A stretch of DNA of 64,000 nucleotides, taken from contig NZ_CP121194.1 of NCBI RefSeq assembly GCF_039993895.1, positions 1,798,001 through 1,862,000 of the forward strand, written 5' to 3'. The position numbers and the translations under genes were made by a program. Origin of the DNA: Edaphobacter paludis (GTDB taxonomy: Bacteria > Acidobacteriota > Terriglobia > Terriglobales > Acidobacteriaceae). Position 1 is the stretch's first letter; every line of letters starts with the position of its first letter. Under the pieces are notes generated by a model that saw nothing but the letters and a program-made list of their open reading frames with translations, searched no databases and was not told where the DNA came from. Positions 1 to 8,019 of this stretch are shown here, in pieces.

Positions 1-630
1 CGGGCGTCCGTCGCGCACGACCTCTCCGATTTTGTCTCCTGCCACGTCGGAGAGGACAAGCTTCGATCGGGTCAGATCAGGACCGGTCTCGCCGCCCATG
101 GCGTCACGGCCATGACAGAACGCACAGTTCTGTTGGAAGAGTGATTTGCCCGCGTCGACCAGGCCAGAAGAGTGGATGGCGGCAGCGTTACTGTTTTCAG
201 CGGAGGCGGTTTCGGTAACGGATAGCGCAGGGCTACCAAGATAGCGCAGCAATGCGGTCATCTCATCACCCTGCAAATTTGGAAATCCAGGCATGCGGCC
301 CTTGCCATTGTGGACGAACGCAATGATCTGCGGATCCGTCATCTGGTGCTTAATGCCAAGCAGGGGCGGGAAGGAAGGCAGGAGGCCTTGACGCTGATCT
401 CCGTGACATATGGCGCAGTGGTGCGCGTAGGCCTCGGCCCCTGGCTTCGCCGAAGTTCCGGCGCCGGGCTTCTCCGGAGTAGCGCTACTGGGTGGTAGAT
501 CTACTTGAAATTCTGCCCCTGCAATTGAGGCCACTCTGTTAGAAGCAGCATAGATTGGCGTTGGGCGTGCCTGAAAGATGAAGAAGCCGACCCCTACTGC
601 TAAAAGCATTGCATCCCGAAATCTCTGCAT
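1..630 (-). CDS. Secreted diheme cytochrome c (partial, C-terminus beyond the window)
   Basis: The reading frame starts at an ATG at 630, preceded on the minus strand by a purine-rich GGGGGAGAG stretch, and runs off the left edge (210 codons visible). The first 28 or so residues form a hydrophobic export signal. Two class I c-type haem motifs are visible: CAICHG at about residue 72 and CAFCHG at about residue 164. Each is followed by a cytochrome-c-like segment, including GRMPGFPNL after the first. Such proteins carry electrons in the periplasm or at the membrane. The gene lies 60 bp downstream of the multicopper oxidase gene on the same strand, so co-transcription and an electron-donor role for that oxidase are plausible inferences. 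An alternative is the cytochrome partner of some other periplasmic dehydrogenase. The cytochrome call is firm; the partner is not. Confidence 0.85.
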   Translation of the reverse strand, partial: MQRFRDAMLLAVGVGFFIFQARPTPIYAASNRVASIAGAEFQVDLPPSSATPEKPGAGTSAKPGAEAYAHHCAICHGDQRQGLLPSFPPLLGIKHQMTDPQIIAFVHNGKGRMPGFPNLQGDEMTALLRYLGSPALSVTETASAENSNAAAIHSSGLVDAGKSLFQQNCAFCHGRDAMGGETGPDLTRSKLVLSDVAGDKIGEVVRDGRP

Positions 631-690
631 AAGTCGTGAAACTCTCCCCCGTGCGAAGGTAAGTAAATCGTGTCGGAACAATAATAGAGG

Positions 691-2097
691 CTATCCCCGG
701 TACTTGATCAATTGCATGAAACCATAATCCATATGGAGTTGTTGATGACAGTGCATCAGCGTGTCGCCGGGGTTGTTGGCAACGAAGTCGACCTCCACCG
801 TATCAAGTGGCATGACATTGATGACATCCTTCATCAGTCCGCTGATTGGCTTTGTGCCGATCTGGGTGACCTCAAAGGTATGCCGATGCAGATGCATCGG
901 ATGCTGGTCTCCACTGCCATTGCGAAAGACTAGCCGGTAGCGCTTGCCCGATTCGACCATCAGTGGGTCGATGTCCGGCCATGATTTGTTGTTAATGGCC
1001 CAGGTATCGAACTTGGAGCCGGGCTTTGGGCCATTGTCTCGGAACGTAAGAACAAATGTCTCATCGGGCGCATGGGTCGAAGCCACTGTGTTGGCAAACT
1101 GCGTGTAGTCCCATTCTGCCGGAGCAGGATCTCTCCATACCGGCGTACCTTTCTTTCCGGCATACTCGACGACGATGCCTAGGCCCATATCGCGCGCTTT
1201 TGGCAGCGTAGAACCGAGCACCCAGACGCCGGGCGAGTTCATCTCGACGATCGCGTCAACGCGTTCGGCAACCGCCAGCGAGAGCACCTCAACCGACTTT
1301 GGATTCGGAACAGGATTGCCGTCCATTGCAATGACGGTGAATTTATGACCCGGCAGGGCAAGGACGACGTTTTCTGTTGCACTCGCATTCAACAACCGCA
1401 TCAGCACGCGCTGGCCCTGCTTTACACGGATCGGCTCACCCGACCCCAGCCGGTGTGACTGAATTGTGGCGTATTTGTAGCCCACATCGGAACCGGTCGT
1501 CAGCGGCGAGTTGGACGACTGCTCACGCATAGTCTCGACCATGGGCACGAAGGAAGGCTCCCAGTGATGAATGGCGAGGTTGATCTCCTGATCGTAATGG
1601 GCAGGCTGCTCACGGCCTTCTATTAGAAGGAAGCCGAACTGGCCTGTGTATGTGCCCAGGGAAAGGTTGTCATAGGCAGCTGCGTGGGTGTGATACCAAC
1701 GGGTGCCGGAAGGCTTGGGGGTGAACGAGTAGCGATGCGTGGTGCCGGGCGTAATCATCGGCGACCCCTCTTCCATCGCACCATCGTTCAGAGAATCGAT
1801 GGCGAGGCCATGCCAGTGAACGATATCCGGATCGTTGCTGGCGTTGGTCACATCGATGGTGACCGGCACGCCTTCACGCAATCGCAAGGTCGGTCCCGGA
1901 ACCTGGCCGTTGTACGCCAATGTTTTGACGGTGACACCCGGGCTGATCTCCAGCGTGCAGGGTTCGATGCGGAGAGTGTGATCTGCCTTCCCATGTGAAG
2001 AAGAGCTGCTCTGCATGTTCTGCATCGGAAGCGCGGCATAAAGTGATTTGCTCGCCAGCAGTGCGCCTGCCGATGAGATAAAACTTCTACGATTCAT
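691..2097 (-). CDS. Tat-exported multicopper oxidase (laccase/CopA-like)
   Basis: The 468-residue protein begins with MNRRSFISSAGALLASKSL, a twin-arginine-type signal. All copper-binding motifs of a three-domain multicopper oxidase are present: HWHGL and WYHTH in the N-terminal domain, and HPMHLH and HCHQQLHMDYGFM near the C-terminus. The last motif carries the type 1 Cys/His ligands and an axial Met. The family oxidises phenols or metal ions such as Cu(I), Mn(II) and Fe(II) while reducing oxygen to water in the periplasm. The substrate cannot be read from sequence. There is no long Met-rich insertion of the CueO type. The downstream diheme cytochrome c gene on the same strand suggests coupling to a c-type electron carrier. 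Confidence 0.9.
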   Translation of the reverse strand: MNRRSFISSAGALLASKSLYAALPMQNMQSSSSSHGKADHTLRIEPCTLEISPGVTVKTLAYNGQVPGPTLRLREGVPVTIDVTNASNDPDIVHWHGLAIDSLNDGAMEEGSPMITPGTTHRYSFTPKPSGTRWYHTHAAAYDNLSLGTYTGQFGFLLIEGREQPAHYDQEINLAIHHWEPSFVPMVETMREQSSNSPLTTGSDVGYKYATIQSHRLGSGEPIRVKQGQRVLMRLLNASATENVVLALPGHKFTVIAMDGNPVPNPKSVEVLSLAVAERVDAIVEMNSPGVWVLGSTLPKARDMGLGIVVEYAGKKGTPVWRDPAPAEWDYTQFANTVASTHAPDETFVLTFRDNGPKPGSKFDTWAINNKSWPDIDPLMVESGKRYRLVFRNGSGDQHPMHLHRHTFEVTQIGTKPISGLMKDVINVMPLDTVEVDFVANNPGDTLMHCHQQLHMDYGFMQLIKYRG

Positions 2098-2332
2098 TAT
2101 TTGACCCTGTCATTTTGTTAGGAGCATTCTACCCTGAAAATGTTTTTTCAGTCGCGAGATATCACCCCATTCTTATGCAGCCATAAGGTAGAAGCGGCTC
2201 AATCCGTCATCGTTAACGATGAACCGCTCCATACCGGATAGATAATTTTGCATCGAAATTGCTCAAAGTAACAACAAAAGAAAAATTGCTGGGATTCTTG
2301 GTTGTGTTCCGGATGACTGACGGTGGGGATGC

Positions 2333-4768
2333 CTATCTTTCCGCTAACGGATTGAGGTCGTCGAGAGTTGGCGGCTCCGCAGCCGGTTTTGGCTTGCGCG
2401 GCTTTTTCAGTGGTGGGGCGGAACTGGGCGGGCGGTGTTTGCCGTTTCCATTTCGCCTTTTGCTGGTGGCCTCGACGACGCTGCGCATCCAGTAGTTGCC
2501 ATCGGAATCAACCTCTACGCCGTGAACCTCGCGTTCGAAGCCGGGGAAGCGCTTGCCAAACTCTTCCATGGCGAGAATGAGACGGATGACGGGGCTGTCG
2601 GCTCCGCCGAAGCGCTCGCCGGGCATGGACATAGGGATGCCGGGAGGGTAGGGAACCAGCATGACGGCGGCGATGCGGCCGGGCATATCGGCGAAGCGTG
2701 TCTTTTCAGTCTCGTTGCGCAGCAGCTTTTGGTAGGTCTGCGCGGGAGTGAGAACCGGGTCAAAGTCTTCGTCGCAGGCTTCGCCGACTAAATTCGCGAG
2801 TCTGAGTTGCATCATGACGGAGTGCATCTCGTCGCTCAACTCTTTGAGGGTGATGTTGCGATACCGGTTGGGATATTTGGCAACCAGTTCGGGCAGCGCT
2901 TCTTCAAGAGGAGCTTCGCTGTCGTAGAGGCGCTTGAACTCGAAGAGATTTTCGAGGAGGCTGCCCCACTTGCCCTTGGACGTTCCGACGGAGAAGAGGA
3001 CGAGGACGGTGTAGTCGCCGGTGCGGGCGATTTCGACGCGACGGCTGTCGAGGAACTCAGTGAGGATGGCGGCGGGGATACCCCAGTCTGATACATTGCC
3101 CTGGGCGTTGACGCCGGGCATGAGGATGGTGACCTTGGTGGGGTCCAGCATGCAGTATTCGTCGGCGATGTCGTCGTTCTGGAAACCATGCCAGTCTTCG
3201 CCAGGTTTGAGCGTCCAGCAGTGAGGGTTGGTCGCGAGAAGCTCGTCGGGAGCTTCTTCGAAGACGTGGGTGACGCCGGTAATCGAGTCGGTGACCTGCT
3301 CCGGCTGGAAGAGACGGAAGAACCAGCCGTCGCCATCTTCGGCGCGGAGGCGGTGGGCGACCGAAGACATCGCCTTGCGGAAGGTGATGGCATCCTGAAT
3401 CGTCTCATCCATCAGCGTGGGTCCGGCGGGCTCGTCCATCATGGCGGCGGCTACGTCGAGCGATGCAATGAGGGGATAGAACGGCGATGTTGTTCCGTGC
3501 ATCATGAAGGACTCGTTGAACTGGTCGAAGTCGAGCGGAGCGCGGGGGCTGAGCTTGATGTGGACCATGGAGCCCATGGAGAAGGCGGCGAGCATCTTGT
3601 GCGTCGACTGGACGGAGAAGAGGGTGGGGCGGTTGGGCAAGTCGTCAGGAACGCCCATGGCGAAGCGGCCACGGTAGATCTCGTGGAACTTGGCGTAGGC
3701 GTACCAGGCCTCGTCGAAGTGAACGCGAGGAACAGACTTCGAGAGCTCCGTGACGACTTTATTAACGTCGTAGCAGAGACCGTCATAAGTCGAATTGGTG
3801 ACAACGGCATAGGTGGGATTCTGGTTGGCCACGCCGGTACAGAGAGGGCTCTTGTCGATGAGGCCGCGGATGAACTCGGGGCTGAAGCGCTTGATGGGAA
3901 CGAGGCCGATCATACCGTAGCCATTGCGCGTGGGCTTCATGTAGACGGGTCGCGCGCCGGTGACAGTGAGAGAGTGGCAGATGGACTTGTGGCAGTTGGC
4001 GTCGGCGAGGACGATGTCGTCCTGCGCAATCACTCCATGACCAACAATCTGGTTTGAGGTCGACGACCCGCCGAGAACGTAGAAGGTCCAGTCGGCGCCG
4101 AAGATGCGGGCAGCGTTGCGCTCGGATTCGCCTGGAGGCCCGATGTGATCGAGCCACGAGCCGAGTTGCGAGGTAGAGATGCCGAGGTCGGAGCGCATGA
4201 TGTTCTCGCCGAAGAAGCGCTGGAACTCCATGCCGACGGGATGCTTGAGGAAGGCGACGCCGCCCATGTGGCCGGGCGCGTCCCAGGAGTAGGCGCCCTG
4301 ATCGTTGTACTTCTTCAGCTCGCGAAAGTAGGGCGGAAGGAGCTGCTCGTGGTAACGCTCGACGGCGAAGTCGACGCGGTTGGCGATAAAGGCCGGAGTG
4401 TCACCGAAGAGGTGAATGTACTCGTGGACCTGCTTGACGACTTCGAGGGGGAGCTCGCTGACGAGGGTGCGGTCGGCGATGAGAAAGATAGGTATCTTCT
4501 TATTGCGATGACGGACGGCGCGGAGGATCTTCAGCGCGGCGCGTTGATCAAACTGGTTGTCGCCTTCTAGGTCCCAGTCCAGCAGAATGGCACTGTGCGA
4601 CGGATCCGAGGTGACAAGAGACAGGCCATCCTCAGGCGTCGAGGTACGAACGACCTCGTAGCCTTCTCGTTTGATGGCATCGACTAAACGTTCCATGGCC
4701 CGGTCGGAGACTGAATCGGTACCACCTACTTCACTCGCAATCAATAAAACCCAACGACCTTCGTTCAT
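2333..4768 (-). CDS. Orn/Lys/Arg decarboxylase, PLP-dependent (AdiA/LdcI fold)
   Basis: The 811-residue protein has the layout of the large inducible basic amino-acid decarboxylases. An N-terminal receiver-like wing domain covers about residues 5-125, a PLP-binding aminotransferase fold about 150-600, and a C-terminal domain follows. The cofactor lysine is K391 in SVQSTHKML. D352 in FDEAWYAYAKFH is the expected pyridine-nitrogen partner. GSSTSNQ near residue 235 matches the phosphate-binding loop. The family removes CO2 from arginine, lysine or ornithine, giving agmatine, cadaverine or putrescine, and serves acid resistance or polyamine supply. The exact substrate is unclear. A basic, proline-rich tail of about 46 residues (KKPRKPKP) extends past the usual end. 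The start at 4768 has a GAGAGG ribosome-binding site. Confidence 0.88.
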   Translation of the reverse strand: MNEGRWVLLIASEVGGTDSVSDRAMERLVDAIKREGYEVVRTSTPEDGLSLVTSDPSHSAILLDWDLEGDNQFDQRAALKILRAVRHRNKKIPIFLIADRTLVSELPLEVVKQVHEYIHLFGDTPAFIANRVDFAVERYHEQLLPPYFRELKKYNDQGAYSWDAPGHMGGVAFLKHPVGMEFQRFFGENIMRSDLGISTSQLGSWLDHIGPPGESERNAARIFGADWTFYVLGGSSTSNQIVGHGVIAQDDIVLADANCHKSICHSLTVTGARPVYMKPTRNGYGMIGLVPIKRFSPEFIRGLIDKSPLCTGVANQNPTYAVVTNSTYDGLCYDVNKVVTELSKSVPRVHFDEAWYAYAKFHEIYRGRFAMGVPDDLPNRPTLFSVQSTHKMLAAFSMGSMVHIKLSPRAPLDFDQFNESFMMHGTTSPFYPLIASLDVAAAMMDEPAGPTLMDETIQDAITFRKAMSSVAHRLRAEDGDGWFFRLFQPEQVTDSITGVTHVFEEAPDELLATNPHCWTLKPGEDWHGFQNDDIADEYCMLDPTKVTILMPGVNAQGNVSDWGIPAAILTEFLDSRRVEIARTGDYTVLVLFSVGTSKGKWGSLLENLFEFKRLYDSEAPLEEALPELVAKYPNRYRNITLKELSDEMHSVMMQLRLANLVGEACDEDFDPVLTPAQTYQKLLRNETEKTRFADMPGRIAAVMLVPYPPGIPMSMPGERFGGADSPVIRLILAMEEFGKRFPGFEREVHGVEVDSDGNYWMRSVVEATSKRRNGNGKHRPPSSAPPLKKPRKPKPAAEPPTLDDLNPLAER

Positions 4769-4982
4769 ACACCTCTCACTTCTTATTCAATGTTACAGGG
4801 AGTTTCCGGCTGGTGTTTATGCGGGGACTTGTGGGTGATCCTGCGGGTGCGAGGCGGGGTCGTCTCAGGGGCATTGCAGCCGTCGGAGCCGCGGATTGCC
4901 CAGTGGCACGCTACGCTGGCGACTCATCGAGGGATGCCTTTTTTCGCGAGTCAGGTGGCCGACAACTCCTGAAACTGTAAGG

Positions 4983-5990
4983 TCACTGAGAGGCTTGTGC
5001 GTTAGTGGCGCTCGGCGACGCATCAGCCGGGAGCACAGTCTCCAGCATTCGATACAGTGTGGATCGACTGATTCCCAGCAACTCTGCGGCTCGCAGCTTA
5101 TTGCCGCCGCAATCCTTCAACACGCGAAGAACATGCCGGTCCACTACATGCTGTAATCGCGTGGCCTCAGGGGCAAGTTCTTTGGATGCCGCCGTCTCGT
5201 CAATATCAAAACGCATTTCGGAGATACTCAACTGCCATGGTTGAATCACTCCGCTCTCACACTCGAGAACTGCACTGTTCAAGGCGTTCTCCAACTCCCG
5301 AACATTTCCCGGCCAACGATGCGACTTCAACAGGGCCATGGCATCGTCTCCGATGATTGTTTCCTTCCGGTATTTCTTTGTAAGCCGGTCGAGAAAATGG
5401 CTTGCCAGTACGGGCACATCTTCCATCCGCTCCCGCAGGGGAGTCAATGCGATCTGGACCATCGCAATCCTCTGGTAAAGCTCCTGACGAAACCGCCCTG
5501 ATGCAACCAGTCCTCTCAGGTCTTGACTTGAGGAGGCGATGATCCGGGGGCTCAATTTCTGCGGAGCTGCCAGGCCGTCCTGTGACCACTCGTGCCGTCG
5601 CAGAACCTCCAATAGCTCGTCCTGCGTCTCCAAAGGCATCTCGTCGATGCCATTGAAGAATAGGGTGCCACCGCACCCTATCTTCATCAAAGACGAGATC
5701 CGGCTGCCACAACCCGCTACAACAAAGGACCCCCTCGGTCCCATGCTCTGCTGGTGCATGGCGCGTGCCACTAACTCCTTGCCGGTTCCGCGCTCGCCCT
5801 GGATCAGGACTGCACGAAAATGGGGTCCGATCCGCCGAATCTGGAGTCGCAGACGCTTTATCGCCGCGCTTTCGCCAACCATCTTCCAATCGCTGCTCTG
5901 GAGTGGATCCGAGAAGGCCAGGCGAGTGTCTTGCGACCTTGTTCCGGCCAGCGGCAGAACGGAAGAGGGAATGTGGCTGAAGGTTGCCAT
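4983..5990 (-). CDS. Degenerate AAA+ enhancer-binding-protein-like regulator with Fis-type HTH
   Basis: The 335-residue protein resembles the AAA+ and Fis parts of sigma-54 activators but has no receiver. Walker A is intact (GERGTGKE), as are the arginine-finger region (FRQELYQRI), the PLRERMEDVPVLA segment, WPGNVRELENAL and a C-terminal Fis-type helix-turn-helix (NKLRAAELLGISRSTLYRML). Two key parts are lost. The roughly 25-residue stretch carrying the GAFTGA sigma-54 contact loop is missing between FVVAGCG and GGTLFF. Walker B reads LFFNGI instead of LFLDEI. It therefore probably binds DNA without driving sigma-54 open-complex formation, as known for TyrR-like relatives that lack GAFTGA. 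The start at 5990 is chosen over 6005 because AGGGAG lies 5 nt upstream of it. It lies upstream of the decarboxylase gene on the same strand; a regulatory link is only an inference. Confidence 0.82.
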   Translation of the reverse strand: MATFSHIPSSVLPLAGTRSQDTRLAFSDPLQSSDWKMVGESAAIKRLRLQIRRIGPHFRAVLIQGERGTGKELVARAMHQQSMGPRGSFVVAGCGSRISSLMKIGCGGTLFFNGIDEMPLETQDELLEVLRRHEWSQDGLAAPQKLSPRIIASSSQDLRGLVASGRFRQELYQRIAMVQIALTPLRERMEDVPVLASHFLDRLTKKYRKETIIGDDAMALLKSHRWPGNVRELENALNSAVLECESGVIQPWQLSISEMRFDIDETAASKELAPEATRLQHVVDRHVLRVLKDCGGNKLRAAELLGISRSTLYRMLETVLPADASPSATNAQASQ

Positions 5991-6033
5991 AGCTGCTCCC
6001 TTCATCGGCGGGAAATGCTACAACATGAATCCG

Positions 6034-6077
6034 CTTAAAAAGCTGAGCCGGATAACGCATGTAGCGTTATCCGGCTC
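6034..6077 (-). terminator. Rho-independent terminator of the bacilliredoxin gene
   Basis: Perfect 14-bp inverted-repeat arms at 6045-6058 and 6064-6077 with a 5-nt loop. On the minus strand the hairpin is followed by AGCTTTTTAAG. It lies 24 bp past the stop codon of the bacilliredoxin gene and before the next minus-strand gene. Confidence 0.85.
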
Positions 6078-6100
6078 GTGGTGTCTTAATTGATGCTGTT

Positions 6101-6526
6101 CTATGCAGAGGTCTTGGCGCAGTAGGTATCGAACGCGCGCGTCAGTTCCTGAGCAATCGCCGGAGCCGTCGAGGTCTCGATCGCCGAGCGCTGCATCAGG
6201 TAAACCAATTGTCCATCGCGCAGGATCGCAATCGCAGGAGAGGTCGGAGGATGGCCGCCGAAGTAGCTGCGTGCCTTCTCTGTCGCTTCGCGGTCCTGAC
6301 CGGCAAATACCGTTACTGCATGGTCAGGCTTTGCGGCGTGCTGCATCGCCAGGCGAACGCCTGGGCGCATCTTACCCGCTGCGCATCCACAGATCGAGTT
6401 CACTACTACCATCGTCGTTCCCGGTTGCGCGACGGCAGCGTCGACATCGGCTGCTGTGCGGGCTTCCGTCAGACCTGCGCGGGTAAGCTCCTCGCGCATC
6501 GGAATCACCATAATCTCTGGATACAT
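6101..6526 (-). CDS. Bacilliredoxin, BrxA/BrxB (YphP/YqiW) family
   Basis: The 141-residue protein has the family's CGC active site in VVNSICGCAAGKMRPG (C46-G-C48), a thioredoxin-like fold and the usual length of about 140-145 residues. In Bacillus these proteins remove bacillithiol from mixed disulfides on cytoplasmic proteins after oxidative stress. Whether this organism makes bacillithiol cannot be judged from the window, so a general thiol-disulfide role is the safe reading. The start at 6526 is preferred over a longer in-frame reading to 6583 because AAGGAG lies 6 nt upstream and the N-terminus MYPEIMVIPMREEL matches the family. It has its own strong terminator and looks monocistronic. 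Confidence 0.88.
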   Translation of the reverse strand: MYPEIMVIPMREELTRAGLTEARTAADVDAAVAQPGTTMVVVNSICGCAAGKMRPGVRLAMQHAAKPDHAVTVFAGQDREATEKARSYFGGHPPTSPAIAILRDGQLVYLMQRSAIETSTAPAIAQELTRAFDTYCAKTSA

Positions 6527-6629
6527 GAGCATCTCCTTGGAGACAGCCCGAAACGGCCGCCTGACTCGATTGTACGGTCTCACTGCATGCCGCGCCAGTC
6601 GATAGTGAAGGTGTTGTACTCTCTAACCC

Positions 6630-7697
6630 GTGGAGACTCTTCCTATTCGTGTTCAGGAGCAGGTTTTACTGGCTCCGTTTACTACCTTTCGCATCGGCGG
6701 CCCTGCACGCTATTTTTGCGAGGTGGCCAGTGAAGCCGAGCTTGTTGAGGCGGTTCAATTCGCGGGCCGGAACAGCCTGAAAATCTTCGTTCTCGGCGGC
6801 GGCAGCAATCTGCTCGTCAGTGATGACGGCTTCGATGGCCTCGTCATCCACATTGCCATCGATGACCCTATCGAGTCCGTCGGCGACGGACAATTCGTCA
6901 ACTACACCGCCACGGCTGGAACCGATTGGAACGCCTTTGTGCTGCACATTTGCGAGCAGGGAATCAGCGGCGTTGAATGCCTGGCTGGAATTCCCGGCTC
7001 GGTCGGCGGCACGCCTGTGCAGAACGTCGGCGCTTATGGGCAGGAGGTAGCCAGCACAATTACCGGTGTTCGGGCCTTCGACGTGGAAACCGGTGTCTTT
7101 GTCACGCTTGCGCATGACCAGTGCGGCTTTGCCTATCGCCACAGCATCTTCAATACCAGCCAGCGAGGCCGTTATATTGTCACCGCGGTCACGTTTCGGT
7201 TTGACCTGAATGCTCGGCCAAACCTTGCCTACGCCGATCTGCAACGCCACTTCGCCGATTGGGACGCAACGAGGCCCGCGCCGACGCCGCTTGACGTTTA
7301 TCACGCTGTCCGCGCCATTCGTCATGGCAAGGGAATGCTGATCGTCGAAGGAGAGGCGGACTGTCGCAGCGCGGGCTCCTTTTTCAAGAATCCTGTCGTT
7401 GCGCCTTCTGTGCTTACCCGGATTGCTGCCAATCTCCAGCTGCCCGCAGGGGAGATTCCTCACTGGCCAGCCGCTGGGGGGCAGGTCAAACTTCCGGCTG
7501 CGTGGCTGCTTGAAAAGGCCGGGTTCATCAAGGGCTTCACTCTCGGCCATGCTGGTATCTCGTCGCGGCATACGCTGGCGCTTATTAATCGAGGTCACGC
7601 TACGGCTACCGATATGGTGGCGCTACGAGACAGGATTTCGAGCGAGGTTTTGTCCCGATTTGAAATCCGGTTGGAGCAGGAGCCTGTTCAGCCGTAG
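6630..7697 (+). CDS. murB: UDP-N-acetylenolpyruvoylglucosamine reductase MurB (type I)
   Basis: The 355-residue cytoplasmic flavoenzyme reduces UDP-GlcNAc-enolpyruvate to UDP-MurNAc with NADPH and FAD, the second committed step of peptidoglycan synthesis. Visible signatures are the FAD-binding N-terminus (NTFRIGG-like TTFRIGGPARYF, LGGGSNLLVSD), GIPGSVGGTPVQNVGAYGQEV in the FAD pocket, and SAGSFFKNP, whose serine (S250) is the expected proton donor. The inserted segment around YADLQRHF indicates the longer E. coli-like type I enzyme. The start is a GTG without a strong ribosome-binding site; no better in-frame ATG exists nearby. It stands apart from any cell-wall gene cluster here. Confidence 0.95.
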   Translation: METLPIRVQEQVLLAPFTTFRIGGPARYFCEVASEAELVEAVQFAGRNSLKIFVLGGGSNLLVSDDGFDGLVIHIAIDDPIESVGDGQFVNYTATAGTDWNAFVLHICEQGISGVECLAGIPGSVGGTPVQNVGAYGQEVASTITGVRAFDVETGVFVTLAHDQCGFAYRHSIFNTSQRGRYIVTAVTFRFDLNARPNLAYADLQRHFADWDATRPAPTPLDVYHAVRAIRHGKGMLIVEGEADCRSAGSFFKNPVVAPSVLTRIAANLQLPAGEIPHWPAAGGQVKLPAAWLLEKAGFIKGFTLGHAGISSRHTLALINRGHATATDMVALRDRISSEVLSRFEIRLEQEPVQP

Positions 7698-7844
7698 GCT
7701 GCGTGGCTTTTCAGGGGTACCCCCCTCCCCGTACTTAAGTCCTAAAGTCTTCGAAACAAATGACCTAAGTCTGGACCTGATTGAGATCCATCAGCGGCTA
7801 AACAGGCTACGGAAAAGTCGATGTGCAACGAAAACCGTACCTCA

Positions 7845-7898
7845 GGGGCTAAAGCTCCATTCCCAGGAAAGCACTTGCGGCACGGCTGAAGCCGTGCC
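7845..7898. repeat. REP-like extragenic palindromic element (candidate)
   Basis: Two small hairpins in tandem: GGGGCT/AGCTCC arms at 7845-7858, and perfect GGCACGGC/GCCGTGCC arms at 7879-7898. They lie between convergent genes, do not carry a T-tract and cannot be explained as part of a coding region. Assignment to a dispersed repeat family is an inference from layout. Confidence 0.45.
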
Positions 7899-7950
7899 CT
7901 TAAGCAAAACCGGCTATTTCCGCAGTCTGTGAAGCGGCACTGGTTAAATG

Positions 7951-7980
7951 AAAAAGTCCGGCACGATGCCGGACTTCCTG
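7951..7980 (-). terminator. Terminator of the modABC operon (possibly bidirectional)
   Basis: Perfect 10-bp arms AAGTCCGGCA/TGCCGGACTT at 7954-7963 and 7967-7976 with a 3-nt loop. On the minus strand the hairpin runs into a T-tract (ACTTTTTCATTT). On the plus strand it is followed by CCTGTTTTCTTC. It lies 43 bp past the modC stop. Confidence 0.85.
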
Positions 7981-8019
7981 TTTTCTTCTCTGCGTTAATT
8001 GTAGCAACGCTGTCAAGGG

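Larger units (their letters stand above)
7698..8019. other. Intergenic region between murB and modC with dispersed-repeat-like palindromes
   Basis: No gene is supported in these 322 bases. The stretch holds a near-palindrome GGGGCTAAAGCTCC at 7845-7858, a perfect 8-bp-arm hairpin GGCACGGC-TGAA-GCCGTGCC at 7879-7898, and the modABC terminator at 7954-7976. The phrase 'ggggctaaagc... ggcacggctgaagccgtgcc' has the look of an extragenic palindromic repeat family. Only one copy was noticed in this window. Confidence 0.5.

Noticed and set aside
3188..4057. A 289-codon plus-strand frame inside the decarboxylase gene
   Set aside because: It lies wholly opposite a clear PLP enzyme gene, its residue mix (Glu, Gly, Val, Arg rich) is that of an antisense frame of a GC-rich gene, and no family pattern is visible.
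7879..7898. CRISPR or tRNA-like structure in the murB-modC gap
   Set aside because: There is only one hairpin, no repeat-spacer layout and no T-loop sequence. No CRISPR array or tRNA was seen anywhere in the window.
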